DNA of 64,000 nucleotides from Psychromonas sp. psych-6C06 (GTDB taxonomy: Bacteria; Pseudomonadota; Gammaproteobacteria; Enterobacterales; Psychromonadaceae): NCBI RefSeq assembly GCF_002835465.1, contig NZ_PIZM01000012.1, positions 26,781 to 90,780 on the forward strand. Reading direction: 5' to 3'. This document shows, piece by piece, positions 19,139 to 27,418 of this stretch. Position 1 is the first letter of the stretch; every line of letters starts with the position of its first letter. Under the pieces are notes generated by a model. The model was not told the origin of the DNA and did no database searches. It saw only the letters and a program-made list of their open reading frames with translations. A program made the translations under genes and the position numbers.

Positions 19139-21193
19139 ATGTATAAAGTGTCTCAAGGTGTACCCGATAAGCTAGGTGTTACATTCAGTAAAAATGGTGC
19201 AAATTTTTGTGTTTATGCACGTTTAGCCGAATCCGTTGAACTATTGTTTTTTGACCACAAAGACTCCGCTGATGCGAGTAAAATATTTAAACTCTCCGAC
19301 ATAACCAACCGCACTGCCTATTATTGGCACATTTTTATTGAAGGTGTGACTGCTGGCCAGCTTTATGCTTTTCGTGTAAATGGTCCTTACCGTCCCCATG
19401 AAGGATTATCTTTCCAACCCGATAAAGTATTGCTTGACCCCTATGGACTATTAGTTGAGCGGGGAGAATCTTTTTGTCGCGAGGCCGCTATTAAAGAGGG
19501 CTCTAATGTCGATAAATGCTTAAAAAGTGTCGTGGTTGATATTGACGACTATGACTGGGAAGATGATCAGCATCCACGACATCCGTTTGCAACCAGTGTT
19601 ATTTACGAAATGCATGTGGGGGGATTTACTCGCCATCCAAGCTCAGGTGTTAGTGAAGATAAACGCGGCACATATGCAGGTTTAGTAGAAAAAATCCCCT
19701 ACCTTAAAGAACTTGGTATTACAGCGGTTGAATTAATGCCGGTGCATCAATTTGATCCCAGTGAGCATCATGCCGGTCTAGTTAATTATTGGGGCTATAG
19801 CCCATTATCGCTATTTTCAACTCATCGAGAGTACAGTTCAGATCAATCGGTACTTGGGCCTATTAATGAATTTAGGGATATGGTAAAAGCTTTACATGCT
19901 GCTGATATAGAAGTAATTTTGGATGTGGTTTATAACCATACGGCGGAGGGAGATGAAAATGGACCAACTCTCTCTTTTAGAGGTTTTGACAGTAGCGTGT
20001 ATTACATTATGTCGGAAGACAGAAAGCATTACATGAATTTTAGTGGCTGTGGTAATACCTTAAATGGTACTCATTCGGTAGTACGTCGAATGATCATCGA
20101 TAGCTTACATTTTTGGGTAGAGAAGATGCATGTGGATGGCTTTCGCTTCGATTTAGCGTCCATTCTTTCCCGAGATGAATTAGGCCGACCCATGCTCAGC
20201 CCTCCTACATTATGGAGTATAGATACTGACCCTATTTTATCACCAGTGAAACTTATCGCGGAAGCTTGGGATGCCGGCGGGCTCTATCAAGTTGGAAGCC
20301 TTGCTGGGCAGCGTTGGCGTGAATGGAATGGTCATTTTCGTGATGATGTTCGCCGTTTTGTACGCGGAGACCCTGGGTTAGTGGGAAAATTTGTTTCACG
20401 TTTAATTGGTAGCCCCGATGTATACGGTGAACATAATCTAGAGCCCGAAAAATCAGTTAATTTTATCACTTGTCATGATGGATTTACGCTCCATGATCTT
20501 GTCAGTTATAACGATAAGCATAATTTAGCTAATGGAGAACAAAATCGTGATGGGTGCTCTGATAACTTTAGTTGGAATCATGGTGTAGAGGGGCCTACGG
20601 GTGATAAGAAAATAAACCAGTTACGATTACAACAGATCAAAAACTTACTTGCGATTAACCTTATCTCTTTAGGCACACCGATGATTTTAATGGGCGATGA
20701 GATAGCAAGGAGTCAACTTGGCAATAATAATGGCTACTGCCAAGATAACCCTGATTTTTGGTTTAATTGGGATAATGTTAAAAAGAACAAGGAGTTATTT
20801 CGGTTTACCAAGGCACTTATTGAACACCGTACGACATTAGAAGCAGTACATTTAAGTGATGCAAGGCGTGATTCATTACATGACATAATTGCCCAATCAG
20901 GTATTCGCTGGCACGGTATTAAAGTAAACCAACCCGATTGGGGAGAGCACTCGCATGCCATTGCTATGGAGAGCAAACAACCTGCTTCTGATCATGTAAC
21001 TTATGTTGTATTTAATGCTTATTGGGAAGATTTAACTTTTGAGTTACCAGCAGCCCCTAGTGGTAAGTGGCAACGAGTCGTTGATACTGCATTAAAGGGA
21101 GGAGAAGATATTTATGTTGAGGGAGATAAAAAGTATTTTGCCTGTAAAGAGTACTTAGTTGCAGCACGTTCATTGGTTATTTTGATTGGATAA
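19139..21193 (+). CDS. glgX: GlgX-type glycogen debranching enzyme
   Basis: 684 residues: an N-terminal CBM48/E-set domain (about 10-130), a GH13 alpha-amylase barrel (about 150-560) and a C-terminal beta domain. The catalytic residues are nucleophile D338 (DGFRFDLAS), acid/base E375 (LIAEAWDAGG) and D447 (TCHDGFTLHD); DVVYNHTAEG is conserved region I. The family hydrolyses alpha-1,6 branches of limit dextrins made by glycogen phosphorylase. The usual glgBCA neighbours are absent; pgm and glgP lie about 6 kb downstream. Isoamylase/TreX is the alternative name within the same subfamily. Confidence 0.92.
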   Translation: MYKVSQGVPDKLGVTFSKNGANFCVYARLAESVELLFFDHKDSADASKIFKLSDITNRTAYYWHIFIEGVTAGQLYAFRVNGPYRPHEGLSFQPDKVLLDPYGLLVERGESFCREAAIKEGSNVDKCLKSVVVDIDDYDWEDDQHPRHPFATSVIYEMHVGGFTRHPSSGVSEDKRGTYAGLVEKIPYLKELGITAVELMPVHQFDPSEHHAGLVNYWGYSPLSLFSTHREYSSDQSVLGPINEFRDMVKALHAADIEVILDVVYNHTAEGDENGPTLSFRGFDSSVYYIMSEDRKHYMNFSGCGNTLNGTHSVVRRMIIDSLHFWVEKMHVDGFRFDLASILSRDELGRPMLSPPTLWSIDTDPILSPVKLIAEAWDAGGLYQVGSLAGQRWREWNGHFRDDVRRFVRGDPGLVGKFVSRLIGSPDVYGEHNLEPEKSVNFITCHDGFTLHDLVSYNDKHNLANGEQNRDGCSDNFSWNHGVEGPTGDKKINQLRLQQIKNLLAINLISLGTPMILMGDEIARSQLGNNNGYCQDNPDFWFNWDNVKKNKELFRFTKALIEHRTTLEAVHLSDARRDSLHDIIAQSGIRWHGIKVNQPDWGEHSHAIAMESKQPASDHVTYVVFNAYWEDLTFELPAAPSGKWQRVVDTALKGGEDIYVEGDKKYFACKEYLVAARSLVILIG

Positions 21194-21263
21194 CGATGAT
21201 TGAATTGATAAAATAAAAATACTAGAAAAGTCTCCCTAAGTATAAGACATAACAGGTAAAACG

Positions 21264-22598
21264 ATGCAAGTGGAACAAAATTCAAAACAATTGGTTAATT
21301 GGTTTCGTAGCTCAGCGCCTTATATTAATGCGCACCGGAACAAAACTTTTGTATTAATGTTAGGAGGGGAGGCTCTAGAGACAGATAACTTTCAGCATAT
21401 TATCAATGATATTGCACTGCTGAATAGCCTCGGGGTAAAACTTGTTTTAGTACATGGTGTACGACCTCAAATTCAAAAGCAACTTGATTTACATGGCCAT
21501 AAAAGTGCCTTTGAAAATGATGTCCGTATCACTGATGAGAAAAGTTTAGCTCTCATTAAACAAGCGGTTGGTGCTGTACAAATAGAGTTACAAGCGCGTT
21601 TATCGATGGGACTTGCAAATTCGCCAATGCAGGGGGCAAGTATTCGAACTGTAGTGGGTAATGTGGTGACTGCACAGCCGATTGGTGTTAAAGATGGCAT
21701 TGATTATTGTCACGCTGGTAAAGTACGAAGGATCGATGTGGAAGGTTTAAAAACTCATCTCGATATGGGTGCTATTCCTGTTATTTCTCCATTAGGTTTT
21801 TCGGTAACTGGCGAGGTGTTTAATCTATTAGCAGAAGAAGTGGCAACACAAGTTGCTATTGCCTTACAGGCAGATAAATTGATTGGTTTTTGTTCTAATA
21901 TTGGTGTGTTAGATCAATCAGGGCAACTTATTTCAGAGCTTTTACCTGAGGAGGCACAAAAGCATGTTGATGCCATTGCCTATGAAGCTGGTGAGGCACC
22001 CGGTACTTTACGTTTTTTACGTGCTGCGATTGCCGCATGTAAAGCGGGTGTTACTCGAAGCCATCTTATTAGTTATTATCAAGAGGGGGCATTACTTAAA
22101 GAGTTATTTACACGTGACGGCAGTGGCTCTCAAATTGTAAAAGAGAGCTCTGAGCGGATTCGTACTGCAACTATTGATGATATTGGCGGATTGCTTGAGT
22201 TAATTGAGCCCCTTGAAAAGCAAGGTGTATTAGTTAAACGTTCTCGCGAGTTACTAGAAAATGAGATCCATCATTTTTTAATCGTTGAGCTCGATGGCAT
22301 GGTAATTGGCTGTGCCGCGTTGTACCCCTTTAAAGATGAAAAAATGGGCGAGTTGGCCTGTTTAGTTAGTCACCCTAAATATCGACGCAGTGCGCGTGCA
22401 GATAATTTAGTTACTCATGTGGAGCGTAAAGCGCGTGAGTTAGGCTTAGAATCTATTTTTGTTTTAACCACACAAAGTATTCATTGGTTCCGTGAACGCG
22501 GTTTTGATTTTACGGATATCAATCAGTTACCAGCTGCTAAGAAAGAGATGTATAACTTGAAACGTAATTCAAAAGTGTTACTACGTAAAATCAGTTAA
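21264..22598 (+). CDS. argA: ArgA, amino-acid N-acetyltransferase (N-acetylglutamate synthase)
   Basis: 444 residues (E. coli 443). An N-terminal amino-acid-kinase-like domain (about 1-285, FVLMLGGEALETDN near residue 29) senses arginine; a C-terminal GNAT domain (about 295-440, HPKYRRSARADNLVTHVE) carries the acetyltransferase. It makes N-acetylglutamate, the first step of arginine synthesis. I looked for ArgR boxes in the 70 bases upstream and found only weak half-site matches (TGAAT). A TAXI-type binding protein gene follows after 20 bases. Confidence 0.96.
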   Translation: MQVEQNSKQLVNWFRSSAPYINAHRNKTFVLMLGGEALETDNFQHIINDIALLNSLGVKLVLVHGVRPQIQKQLDLHGHKSAFENDVRITDEKSLALIKQAVGAVQIELQARLSMGLANSPMQGASIRTVVGNVVTAQPIGVKDGIDYCHAGKVRRIDVEGLKTHLDMGAIPVISPLGFSVTGEVFNLLAEEVATQVAIALQADKLIGFCSNIGVLDQSGQLISELLPEEAQKHVDAIAYEAGEAPGTLRFLRAAIAACKAGVTRSHLISYYQEGALLKELFTRDGSGSQIVKESSERIRTATIDDIGGLLELIEPLEKQGVLVKRSRELLENEIHHFLIVELDGMVIGCAALYPFKDEKMGELACLVSHPKYRRSARADNLVTHVERKARELGLESIFVLTTQSIHWFRERGFDFTDINQLPAAKKEMYNLKRNSKVLLRKIS

Positions 22599-22618
22599 TT
22601 CAAGGAAGTTATACTATT

Positions 22619-23590
22619 ATGCGTTTAGCACATCAAGCATTAGCAACAATCCCGTTTTTCATGTTTCTTTTACTGTCTTTTTCAGTGCACAGTAAGGTGC
22701 AATATTTAACCATTGGGACAGGTGGTGTGACTGGTGTTTATTATCCAACCGGTGGTGCTATCTGCCATCTTGCTAATCAAATAACGGATGGTAATTATCA
22801 TTGTGAAATTAAAAGTACGCCTGGCTCTATTTATAATATCGAAGGTATTAGAAGTGGAGAGTTAACTATTGGCGTACTGCAATCAGACTGGCAGTTCCAT
22901 GCCTATGAAGGCTCTGGGCGCTATAAAGAAGTAGGGAAATTTTCTACTTTACGTTCACTATTTTCTGTTCATGCAGAACCTTTTACAGTGTTGTCTAGAT
23001 CCGATTCTGATATTAGTAGCTTTGAAGACTTAAAAGGGAAAAGAGTTAATATTGGTGCACCTCGTTCTGGGCAGCGTGCCACAATGGAAATGTTGTTAAA
23101 TTTATATGGCTGGGAAATAGATGATTTTGAAACCGCTTTAGAGCTCACGCCAAGTGAACAAGCTAAAGCGCTTTGTGATGATAGAGTAGATGCCATTATT
23201 TATGTCGTTGGTCACCCCAATAGTTCAATTAAAGAGGCATCAGGTGCTTGTCAAACTAAATTAGTTAATGTAGCCGGGGATAAAATTGATCGTATTACGG
23301 AGGAAACTAGTTATTACCAAAAAGCAGTGATTCCGGGTGGTATGTATCGTGGTAGCCCTAATGCGACTGATACATTTGGCGTTGGTGCGGTGATCACAAC
23401 CACATCTGAACTTTCAGAAGAGGTCGCCTATCAATTGGTTAAGTCAATTTTTGAAAATCATGCTGAATTCATCCAATTACACCCTGCTTTTAAGTTATTA
23501 AAAAAGCATAAGATGGTGAGCAACTCAATTACAGCGCCACTCCATAAAGGTGCTGTTCGTTATTATAAAGAGGTTGGATTAATTAAATAA
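22619..23590 (+). CDS. TAXI-type TRAP transporter periplasmic binding protein
   Basis: 323 residues. A signal peptide (about 1-26, ending SVHSK) is followed by the TAXI-family start LTIGTGGVTGVYYPTGGAIC. Other family landmarks are RSGELTIGVLQSDWQFHAY, LKGKRVNIGAPRSGQRATM and a C-terminal helical segment. Such proteins capture small organic acids for TRAP transporters or signal to sensors. No TRAP membrane gene is adjacent, so it is an orphan. AAGGAAG precedes the ATG, and the 20-base gap to argA suggests read-through from that gene. Confidence 0.9.
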   Translation: MRLAHQALATIPFFMFLLLSFSVHSKVQYLTIGTGGVTGVYYPTGGAICHLANQITDGNYHCEIKSTPGSIYNIEGIRSGELTIGVLQSDWQFHAYEGSGRYKEVGKFSTLRSLFSVHAEPFTVLSRSDSDISSFEDLKGKRVNIGAPRSGQRATMEMLLNLYGWEIDDFETALELTPSEQAKALCDDRVDAIIYVVGHPNSSIKEASGACQTKLVNVAGDKIDRITEETSYYQKAVIPGGMYRGSPNATDTFGVGAVITTTSELSEEVAYQLVKSIFENHAEFIQLHPAFKLLKKHKMVSNSITAPLHKGAVRYYKEVGLIK

Positions 23591-23720
23591 CCTCAACTTA
23601 GGATAAGCAAAGCGATACAGCACTGCTATTTCCCCACATTTCTGCGATAAATCAGCTTTCAATAGTCAGCTATTGCTAAGCTGATTTGCTTGAACGATGG
23701 AAAACTATCAGGATTTTATG
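23591..23720 (+). repeat. Interspersed repeat family B, copy 2 (partial)
   Basis: It begins CCTCAACTTAGGATAAGCAA then AGCGATACA, matching the right terminal repeat of copy 1 (7449-7640, opposite orientation), and continues with similar interior sequence (CTGCTATTTCC and ATCAGGATTTTATGGG). The far terminal repeat is not recognisable. It abuts the stop codon of the TAXI gene. Confidence 0.65.
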
Positions 23721-23767
23721 GGATCAATCGTTAAATGATGAATATAGATGATAATTTCGTTTTCATT

Positions 23768-23927
23768 ATACCAATTCCGTTAATATAGTGATCAAATATT
23801 ACCTAGGAAAAAGGAGTTAGTTCATGGCGAAAATTGATGTAAATGGTTGCTCCCTTTACGAAATTTTTAACGCTAAAATAGCTTTTTTAACCAGTAAGAT
23901 TGATCAGTTATTTAATGGATTTGGTAT
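23768..23927 (+). repeat. Interspersed repeat family A, copy 2 (full, 160 bp)
   Basis: The ends ATACCAATTCCGTTAATATA and, reverse-complemented, ATACCAAATCCATTAAATAA are imperfect inverted repeats. The interior block GATGTAAATGGTTG then CTCCCTTTACGAAA matches copy 1. Confidence 0.85.
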
Positions 23928-23950
23928 TAGTGTTTTTTATAGGTGCTAAA

Positions 23951-23993
23951 TTAAAAAGGCCTATTTACCCATTAGGTAAATAGACCTTTTTAA
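23951..23993. terminator. Terminator of the ybfE-fldA-fur operon
   Basis: Long hairpin: AAAAAGG, one mismatch, CTATTTACC pairs with GGTAAATAG and CCTTTTT. Flanked by T on one strand and A on the other, so it can act in both directions. It lies just past the fur stop. Confidence 0.92.
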
Positions 23994-24003
23994 AGATGTT
24001 GAA

Positions 24004-24429
24004 TTACTTATGATTGCATTTTCCATCTACGGGCTCGCCATAGAGATATAAACTATGGTTAGTTAACTTGATACCATATTTTGCGGCAATCAGCTTTTGT
24101 TGCTCTTCGATTAAGTCATCGTTAAACTCGATCACTTCACCACATTTTAAACAGACAAGGTGGTCATGATGCTCTTGGTGTGTCAGCTCAAAAACTGATT
24201 TTCCGCCTTCAAAGTGGTGGCGAGTGACTATTCCCGCATCATCAAATTGATTCAAAACACGATATACCGTTGCTACACCAACCTCATCGCCTTGTTCAAG
24301 CAGTTTTTTATATAAATCTTCAGCACTTAAATGTTGGTTCTCAGGCTGTTGTAATAAACGTAAGATTTTTAGACGTGGAGAAGTTACTTTTAAACCCGCT
24401 TCTTTTAACGCTATATTTTCTAAAGACAT
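24004..24429 (-). CDS. fur: Fur, ferric uptake regulator
   Basis: 141 residues. An N-terminal winged helix (about 1-82, with GVATVYRVLNQFDDAGIV as the recognition region) precedes a dimerisation/metal domain with the histidine cluster HQEHHDH (84-90) and a Zn-type CxxC at C93 and C96. The C-terminus is short and ends GKCNHK, with one more cysteine (C138) where E. coli has two. It represses iron-uptake genes when Fe2+ is bound. It follows fldA after 23 bases, the ybfE-fldA-fur order also found in E. coli. Confidence 0.96.
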   Translation of the reverse strand: MSLENIALKEAGLKVTSPRLKILRLLQQPENQHLSAEDLYKKLLEQGDEVGVATVYRVLNQFDDAGIVTRHHFEGGKSVFELTHQEHHDHLVCLKCGEVIEFNDDLIEEQQKLIAAKYGIKLTNHSLYLYGEPVDGKCNHK

Positions 24430-24452
24430 AATCGTGTTCCTTACAACAATAA

Positions 24453-24980
24453 TTAATCGCTCAGTTCAGCGAGGCACATTTCATCAAAAATCTGCTTAGA
24501 CCACGTTTTAACACGCGTCGCAGTCAGTTCTGGTTGGCGATCTTCATCGATGCCTAAACCAATAAAGTGATTATCATCAACAAGTGCTTTAGAAGCTTCA
24601 AAATCGTAACCTTCGGTTGGCCAGTTGCCAACAATAATCGCCCCTTTACTTTCAACGATATCACCTAGTTGGCCCATCGCATCAAGGAAGTATTCAGCGT
24701 AATCTTCTTGATCACCACAACCAAAGATAGCAACTAATTTTTCGTTAAAGTCGATATCCTCTAAATCCGGGAAAAAGTCATCCCAATCACACTGTGCTTC
24801 ACCGTAGTACCAAGTTGGGATGCCAAATAATAACAAGCTAAATTCAGCGATCTCTTCTTTACTACTTTTCGCGATATCTTTCACTTCAACGAGGTTTTTA
24901 CCTAGCTCTTTTTGGATCATTTTAGCAACAGCTTCTGTATTACCTGTGTCGCTACCAAAGAAAATGCCAACGCTTGCCAT
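24453..24980 (-). CDS. fldA: FldA, long-chain flavodoxin
   Basis: 175 residues (E. coli FldA 176). The FMN phosphate-binding loop is GSDTGNTEAVAK (about 9-20); the isoalloxazine loops PTWYYGEAQCDWDDF and FGCGDQEDYAEYF are typical of long-chain flavodoxins. It carries electrons from NADPH-flavodoxin reductase to enzymes such as IspG/IspH, MetH and radical-SAM activases. Middle gene of ybfE-fldA-fur; joint control with fur is known in E. coli and likely here. Confidence 0.96.
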   Translation of the reverse strand: MASVGIFFGSDTGNTEAVAKMIQKELGKNLVEVKDIAKSSKEEIAEFSLLLFGIPTWYYGEAQCDWDDFFPDLEDIDFNEKLVAIFGCGDQEDYAEYFLDAMGQLGDIVESKGAIIVGNWPTEGYDFEASKALVDDNHFIGLGIDEDRQPELTATRVKTWSKQIFDEMCLAELSD

Positions 24981-24995
24981 ATATTATTACCTTTG

Positions 24996-25268
24996 TTAAT
25001 TGTTAATCTGTGCATGCAGTAACTGCGTAATCAGTTCGCTGCGATTTATATTCTGCTCTTTTGAAAGCTTATTAAGCAAACTAAATAGTTCGCTGTCTAC
25101 TTTTAACTCAATACGCTTTAAACCTTTTTGCTTATCACGCTGCACCTGTTTCTGCTTATTAATTTTAAGCTGTACTTTGCGAGAGTGCGGATTGCTTTTA
25201 GGCCTACCTGGACGTACTTCGTCAGCAAAAAGATCGTGGGTAATACGATCGAATGATTCTTTTGCCAT
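24996..25268 (-). CDS. ybfE: YbfE-like small DNA-binding-type protein
   Basis: 90 residues, basic N-terminal half (RPGRPKSNPHSRKVQLKINKQKQVQRDKQKG) and a ribbon-helix-helix-like C-terminal part (RIELKVDSELFSLLNKLSKEQNINRSELITQLL). It occupies the position of E. coli ybfE, a LexA-regulated gene before fldA. I see no CTGT-N8-ACAG LexA box in the 85 bases upstream, so that regulation may not hold here. Probably co-transcribed with fldA (15-base gap). Molecular role unknown. Confidence 0.82.
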   Translation of the reverse strand: MAKESFDRITHDLFADEVRPGRPKSNPHSRKVQLKINKQKQVQRDKQKGLKRIELKVDSELFSLLNKLSKEQNINRSELITQLLHAQINN

Positions 25269-25352
25269 TTTTCTACCTAAAAATTTGCGATTAGTTATTT
25301 ACATAAAAAGATCTAAAGTTGCGCTTTATTATCGTTAATCTCTTTCTTATAT

Positions 25353-25571
25353 TTAACTAGATGCCCAAACAATTTCAACGATTGCTTTAAAAATAAAACC
25401 GACACAACCAAAAAACAAAACGGCCCACACAATATGACGTCCAAATTTTGGAACATTACTGCGTTTTAATACGTCCTGTACAGAGAGCCCCATTAATAAA
25501 AACAGGAAAAGATAAAAACCGTACAAGCCAAGGGTCTCAATTTGTTCAGTATATTGTTGTAACATGTTCAA
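25353..25571 (-). CDS. Small membrane protein, DUF2788 type
   Basis: 72 residues with two predicted membrane helices (about 17-31, LYGFYLFLFLLMGLS, and 46-68, RHIVWAVLFFGCVGFIFKAIVEI) separated by a short polar loop. Size and sequence fit the DUF2788 family found beside ybfF/ybfE in vibrios and relatives (from memory). Function unknown. Its start is 42 bases after the ybfF stop on the same strand. Confidence 0.8.
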   Translation of the reverse strand: MNMLQQYTEQIETLGLYGFYLFLFLLMGLSVQDVLKRSNVPKFGRHIVWAVLFFGCVGFIFKAIVEIVWASS

Positions 25572-25612
25572 GGCTTCATTTTAAAGAGGGGAATATAACA
25601 TATTAATTTACA

Positions 25613-26419
25613 TTAGTGCGCGTCAATATCTGCTCTTTCTTGAAAAAATTGCATCACTAAACGATTAAATGTCTTTGCTTTTTCTGCATGTAACCAGTGA
25701 CCTGTATTAGCTATAATCTTAGGTTGTGCATTAGGAAACTGTTGCATAATCGTTTTTTGATGCTCGGGTAAGATATAGTCGGAGTTACCACCTTTAATAA
25801 ATAACGTAGGGGCATTAAAAACACTTTTTTCGTAGGGCCAATTTCGAATGTGTTGATAGTTATTCGCAAGCGCGGTTAGATGAAAAACAAAGTGAAAGTG
25901 TTGCTCTTTTTTGTGCAATGACTTCAATAAAAACTGTCTTATTTCAGGGCTGTCAATATATCGTGACAGTTGTTCATTTGCCTGCATTCTATTTTTAATC
26001 TTTTTAACATCAAGCAATAATAGACCATTAAACACTTCACTGTGTTTATCGGCATAGTTAACTGGTGCGATATCCGCCACAACAAGGCGCTTAACTCGCT
26101 CGGGATGAGTTAACGCACAACCCATTGCAATTTTCCCACCCATCGAGTGCCCAATAATAGAAAACGTCTGTACTTCGAGGTGATCCGCCAAGGCAAAAAT
26201 GTCGGCGACCATTTCTGGATAGGTCATACTTTCACTTTGCGGACTTTTTCCATGGTTACGCACATCAATTAATACAATATGAGCGTATGCTTGTAACTCT
26301 GTGGCTAAGGTTGAGAGGTTCGACAAACTACCAAATAAACCATGGATTAAAAAAATAATCTCATTTTTATTATCTGCATCAATGTCAAAGGCCTGTTTTA
26401 TTTGGTAATTAAGTAGCAT
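25613..26419 (-). CDS. ybfF: YbfF-like alpha/beta-hydrolase (esterase)
   Basis: 268 residues. The alpha/beta-hydrolase fold shows the oxyanion motif FLIHGLFGSLSN (about 23-34), nucleophile elbow GHSMGGK (about 92-98) and a catalytic histidine in NTGHWLHAEKA near the C-terminus. E. coli YbfF hydrolyses short acyl esters, including acyl-CoA. The gene is divergent from seqA, as in E. coli. In vivo substrate unknown. Confidence 0.9.
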   Translation of the reverse strand: MLLNYQIKQAFDIDADNKNEIIFLIHGLFGSLSNLSTLATELQAYAHIVLIDVRNHGKSPQSESMTYPEMVADIFALADHLEVQTFSIIGHSMGGKIAMGCALTHPERVKRLVVADIAPVNYADKHSEVFNGLLLLDVKKIKNRMQANEQLSRYIDSPEIRQFLLKSLHKKEQHFHFVFHLTALANNYQHIRNWPYEKSVFNAPTLFIKGGNSDYILPEHQKTIMQQFPNAQPKIIANTGHWLHAEKAKTFNRLVMQFFQERADIDAH

Positions 26420-26562
26420 AAGATATCATTTTAAGTGAAAATAAAGTCAGATTAACTAAGTGGTTGGATATTAACATATATGCAACATTTTAACGTCATT
26501 TTTTAAACTATCTGGGAGATAGATAAGTTAAAAAATGATAAATCGTAGCAAGTGGTGAAGTA

Positions 26563-27213
26563 ATGAAGCAAATTGATATTGAAGATGATCTATACAAATT
26601 TATTTTGAATAATATACAGGCGTTTGGTGAAACGCCTTCGCAAATTTTACGTCGACTATTGAATTTACCCCCACAAATATCAGCACAAAAAACTCCTGTT
26701 TCTGACACTCCGGCTCTGGTCGAAGAAGAAAAAATAATCGTTGAAACAGCGATCGAAGAAGATTTGGTAAAGGCTTCACCTGAACCTGCGCCCGCTGAAA
26801 AGTCTGGCGCACATAGTTTTGCTGGCGCGTCTCTACCGGAAGCTTTTTCCCATGGTATTGAAGCACTGTTTAAAAGTGAAACGTTTCAAAAAGAGCCTGT
26901 AATAACTAATAAATTTAAAATGATGCTAACTACTATGTATTACGAAAATAGAAGCGCATTTATTGAGGCCGCTAAAGTGGCCAAAGGTCGATCTCGAGAT
27001 TACCTTGGGGAAAACCTGGAACAGTTATTAGCTTCCGACAATAAAGAAGAAGTGGATCTATTAATTGCCAGTAAGCCACGTGATATTCCCTACACCCCTT
27101 TTTGGGTGGTAACCAATGCCAATACTGGGCGTAAACGTATTATTCTGACTCAGGTAATGGCTTATATGGGCTATCCTCACCACCTTATTGAACGCATCAA
27201 AGAAGAGATTTAA
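26563..27213 (+). CDS. seqA: SeqA, negative modulator of replication initiation
   Basis: 216 residues, against 181 in E. coli. The N-terminal oligomerisation domain (MKQIDIEDDLYKFILNN to RRLLNLP, 1-46) and C-terminal hemimethylated-GATC-binding domain (about 105-216, ending YMGYPHHLIERIKEEI) are both conserved. The extra length is an acidic, Ala/Pro/Glu-rich linker (about 50-95). SeqA sequesters newly replicated oriC and implies a Dam-methylating host. Upstream of pgm, as in enterobacteria. Confidence 0.95.
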   Translation: MKQIDIEDDLYKFILNNIQAFGETPSQILRRLLNLPPQISAQKTPVSDTPALVEEEKIIVETAIEEDLVKASPEPAPAEKSGAHSFAGASLPEAFSHGIEALFKSETFQKEPVITNKFKMMLTTMYYENRSAFIEAAKVAKGRSRDYLGENLEQLLASDNKEEVDLLIASKPRDIPYTPFWVVTNANTGRKRIILTQVMAYMGYPHHLIERIKEEI

Positions 27214-27249
27214 AGTCGCTGGTTGCGCAGAGTGAACTGAAACAAATAG

Positions 27250-27288
27250 AGAAAGGTAAATTCAGCTTTACACTTCGTTTACCTTTCT
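27250..27288 (+). terminator. Hairpin after seqA, possible terminator
   Basis: Perfect 11-base stem AGAAAGGTAAA / TTTACCTTTCT with a 17-base loop, 37 bases after the seqA stop. No T-run follows, so intrinsic termination is doubtful; it may instead stabilise the mRNA 3' end. Confidence 0.4.
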
Positions 27289-27418
27289 AGCGCTACTTTC
27301 GAATTAAAAAATAATTATACTGGTTATTACAGGTTGTGATAACGCATTCATTTAAAGCAGTGCTTATTGTGAGTACTACCTAAAGTTACAATTATCATAT
27401 CAAAGGAAGTTTTAATTT

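Noticed and set aside
25000..25338. 112-residue plus-strand ORF opposite ybfE
   Set aside because: It is a shadow of ybfE on the other strand, with a low-complexity Cys/Leu/Ser composition and no ribosome site.
25269..25352. LexA box before ybfE
   Set aside because: I searched for CTGT-N8-ACAG and found none, although E. coli ybfE is LexA-regulated.
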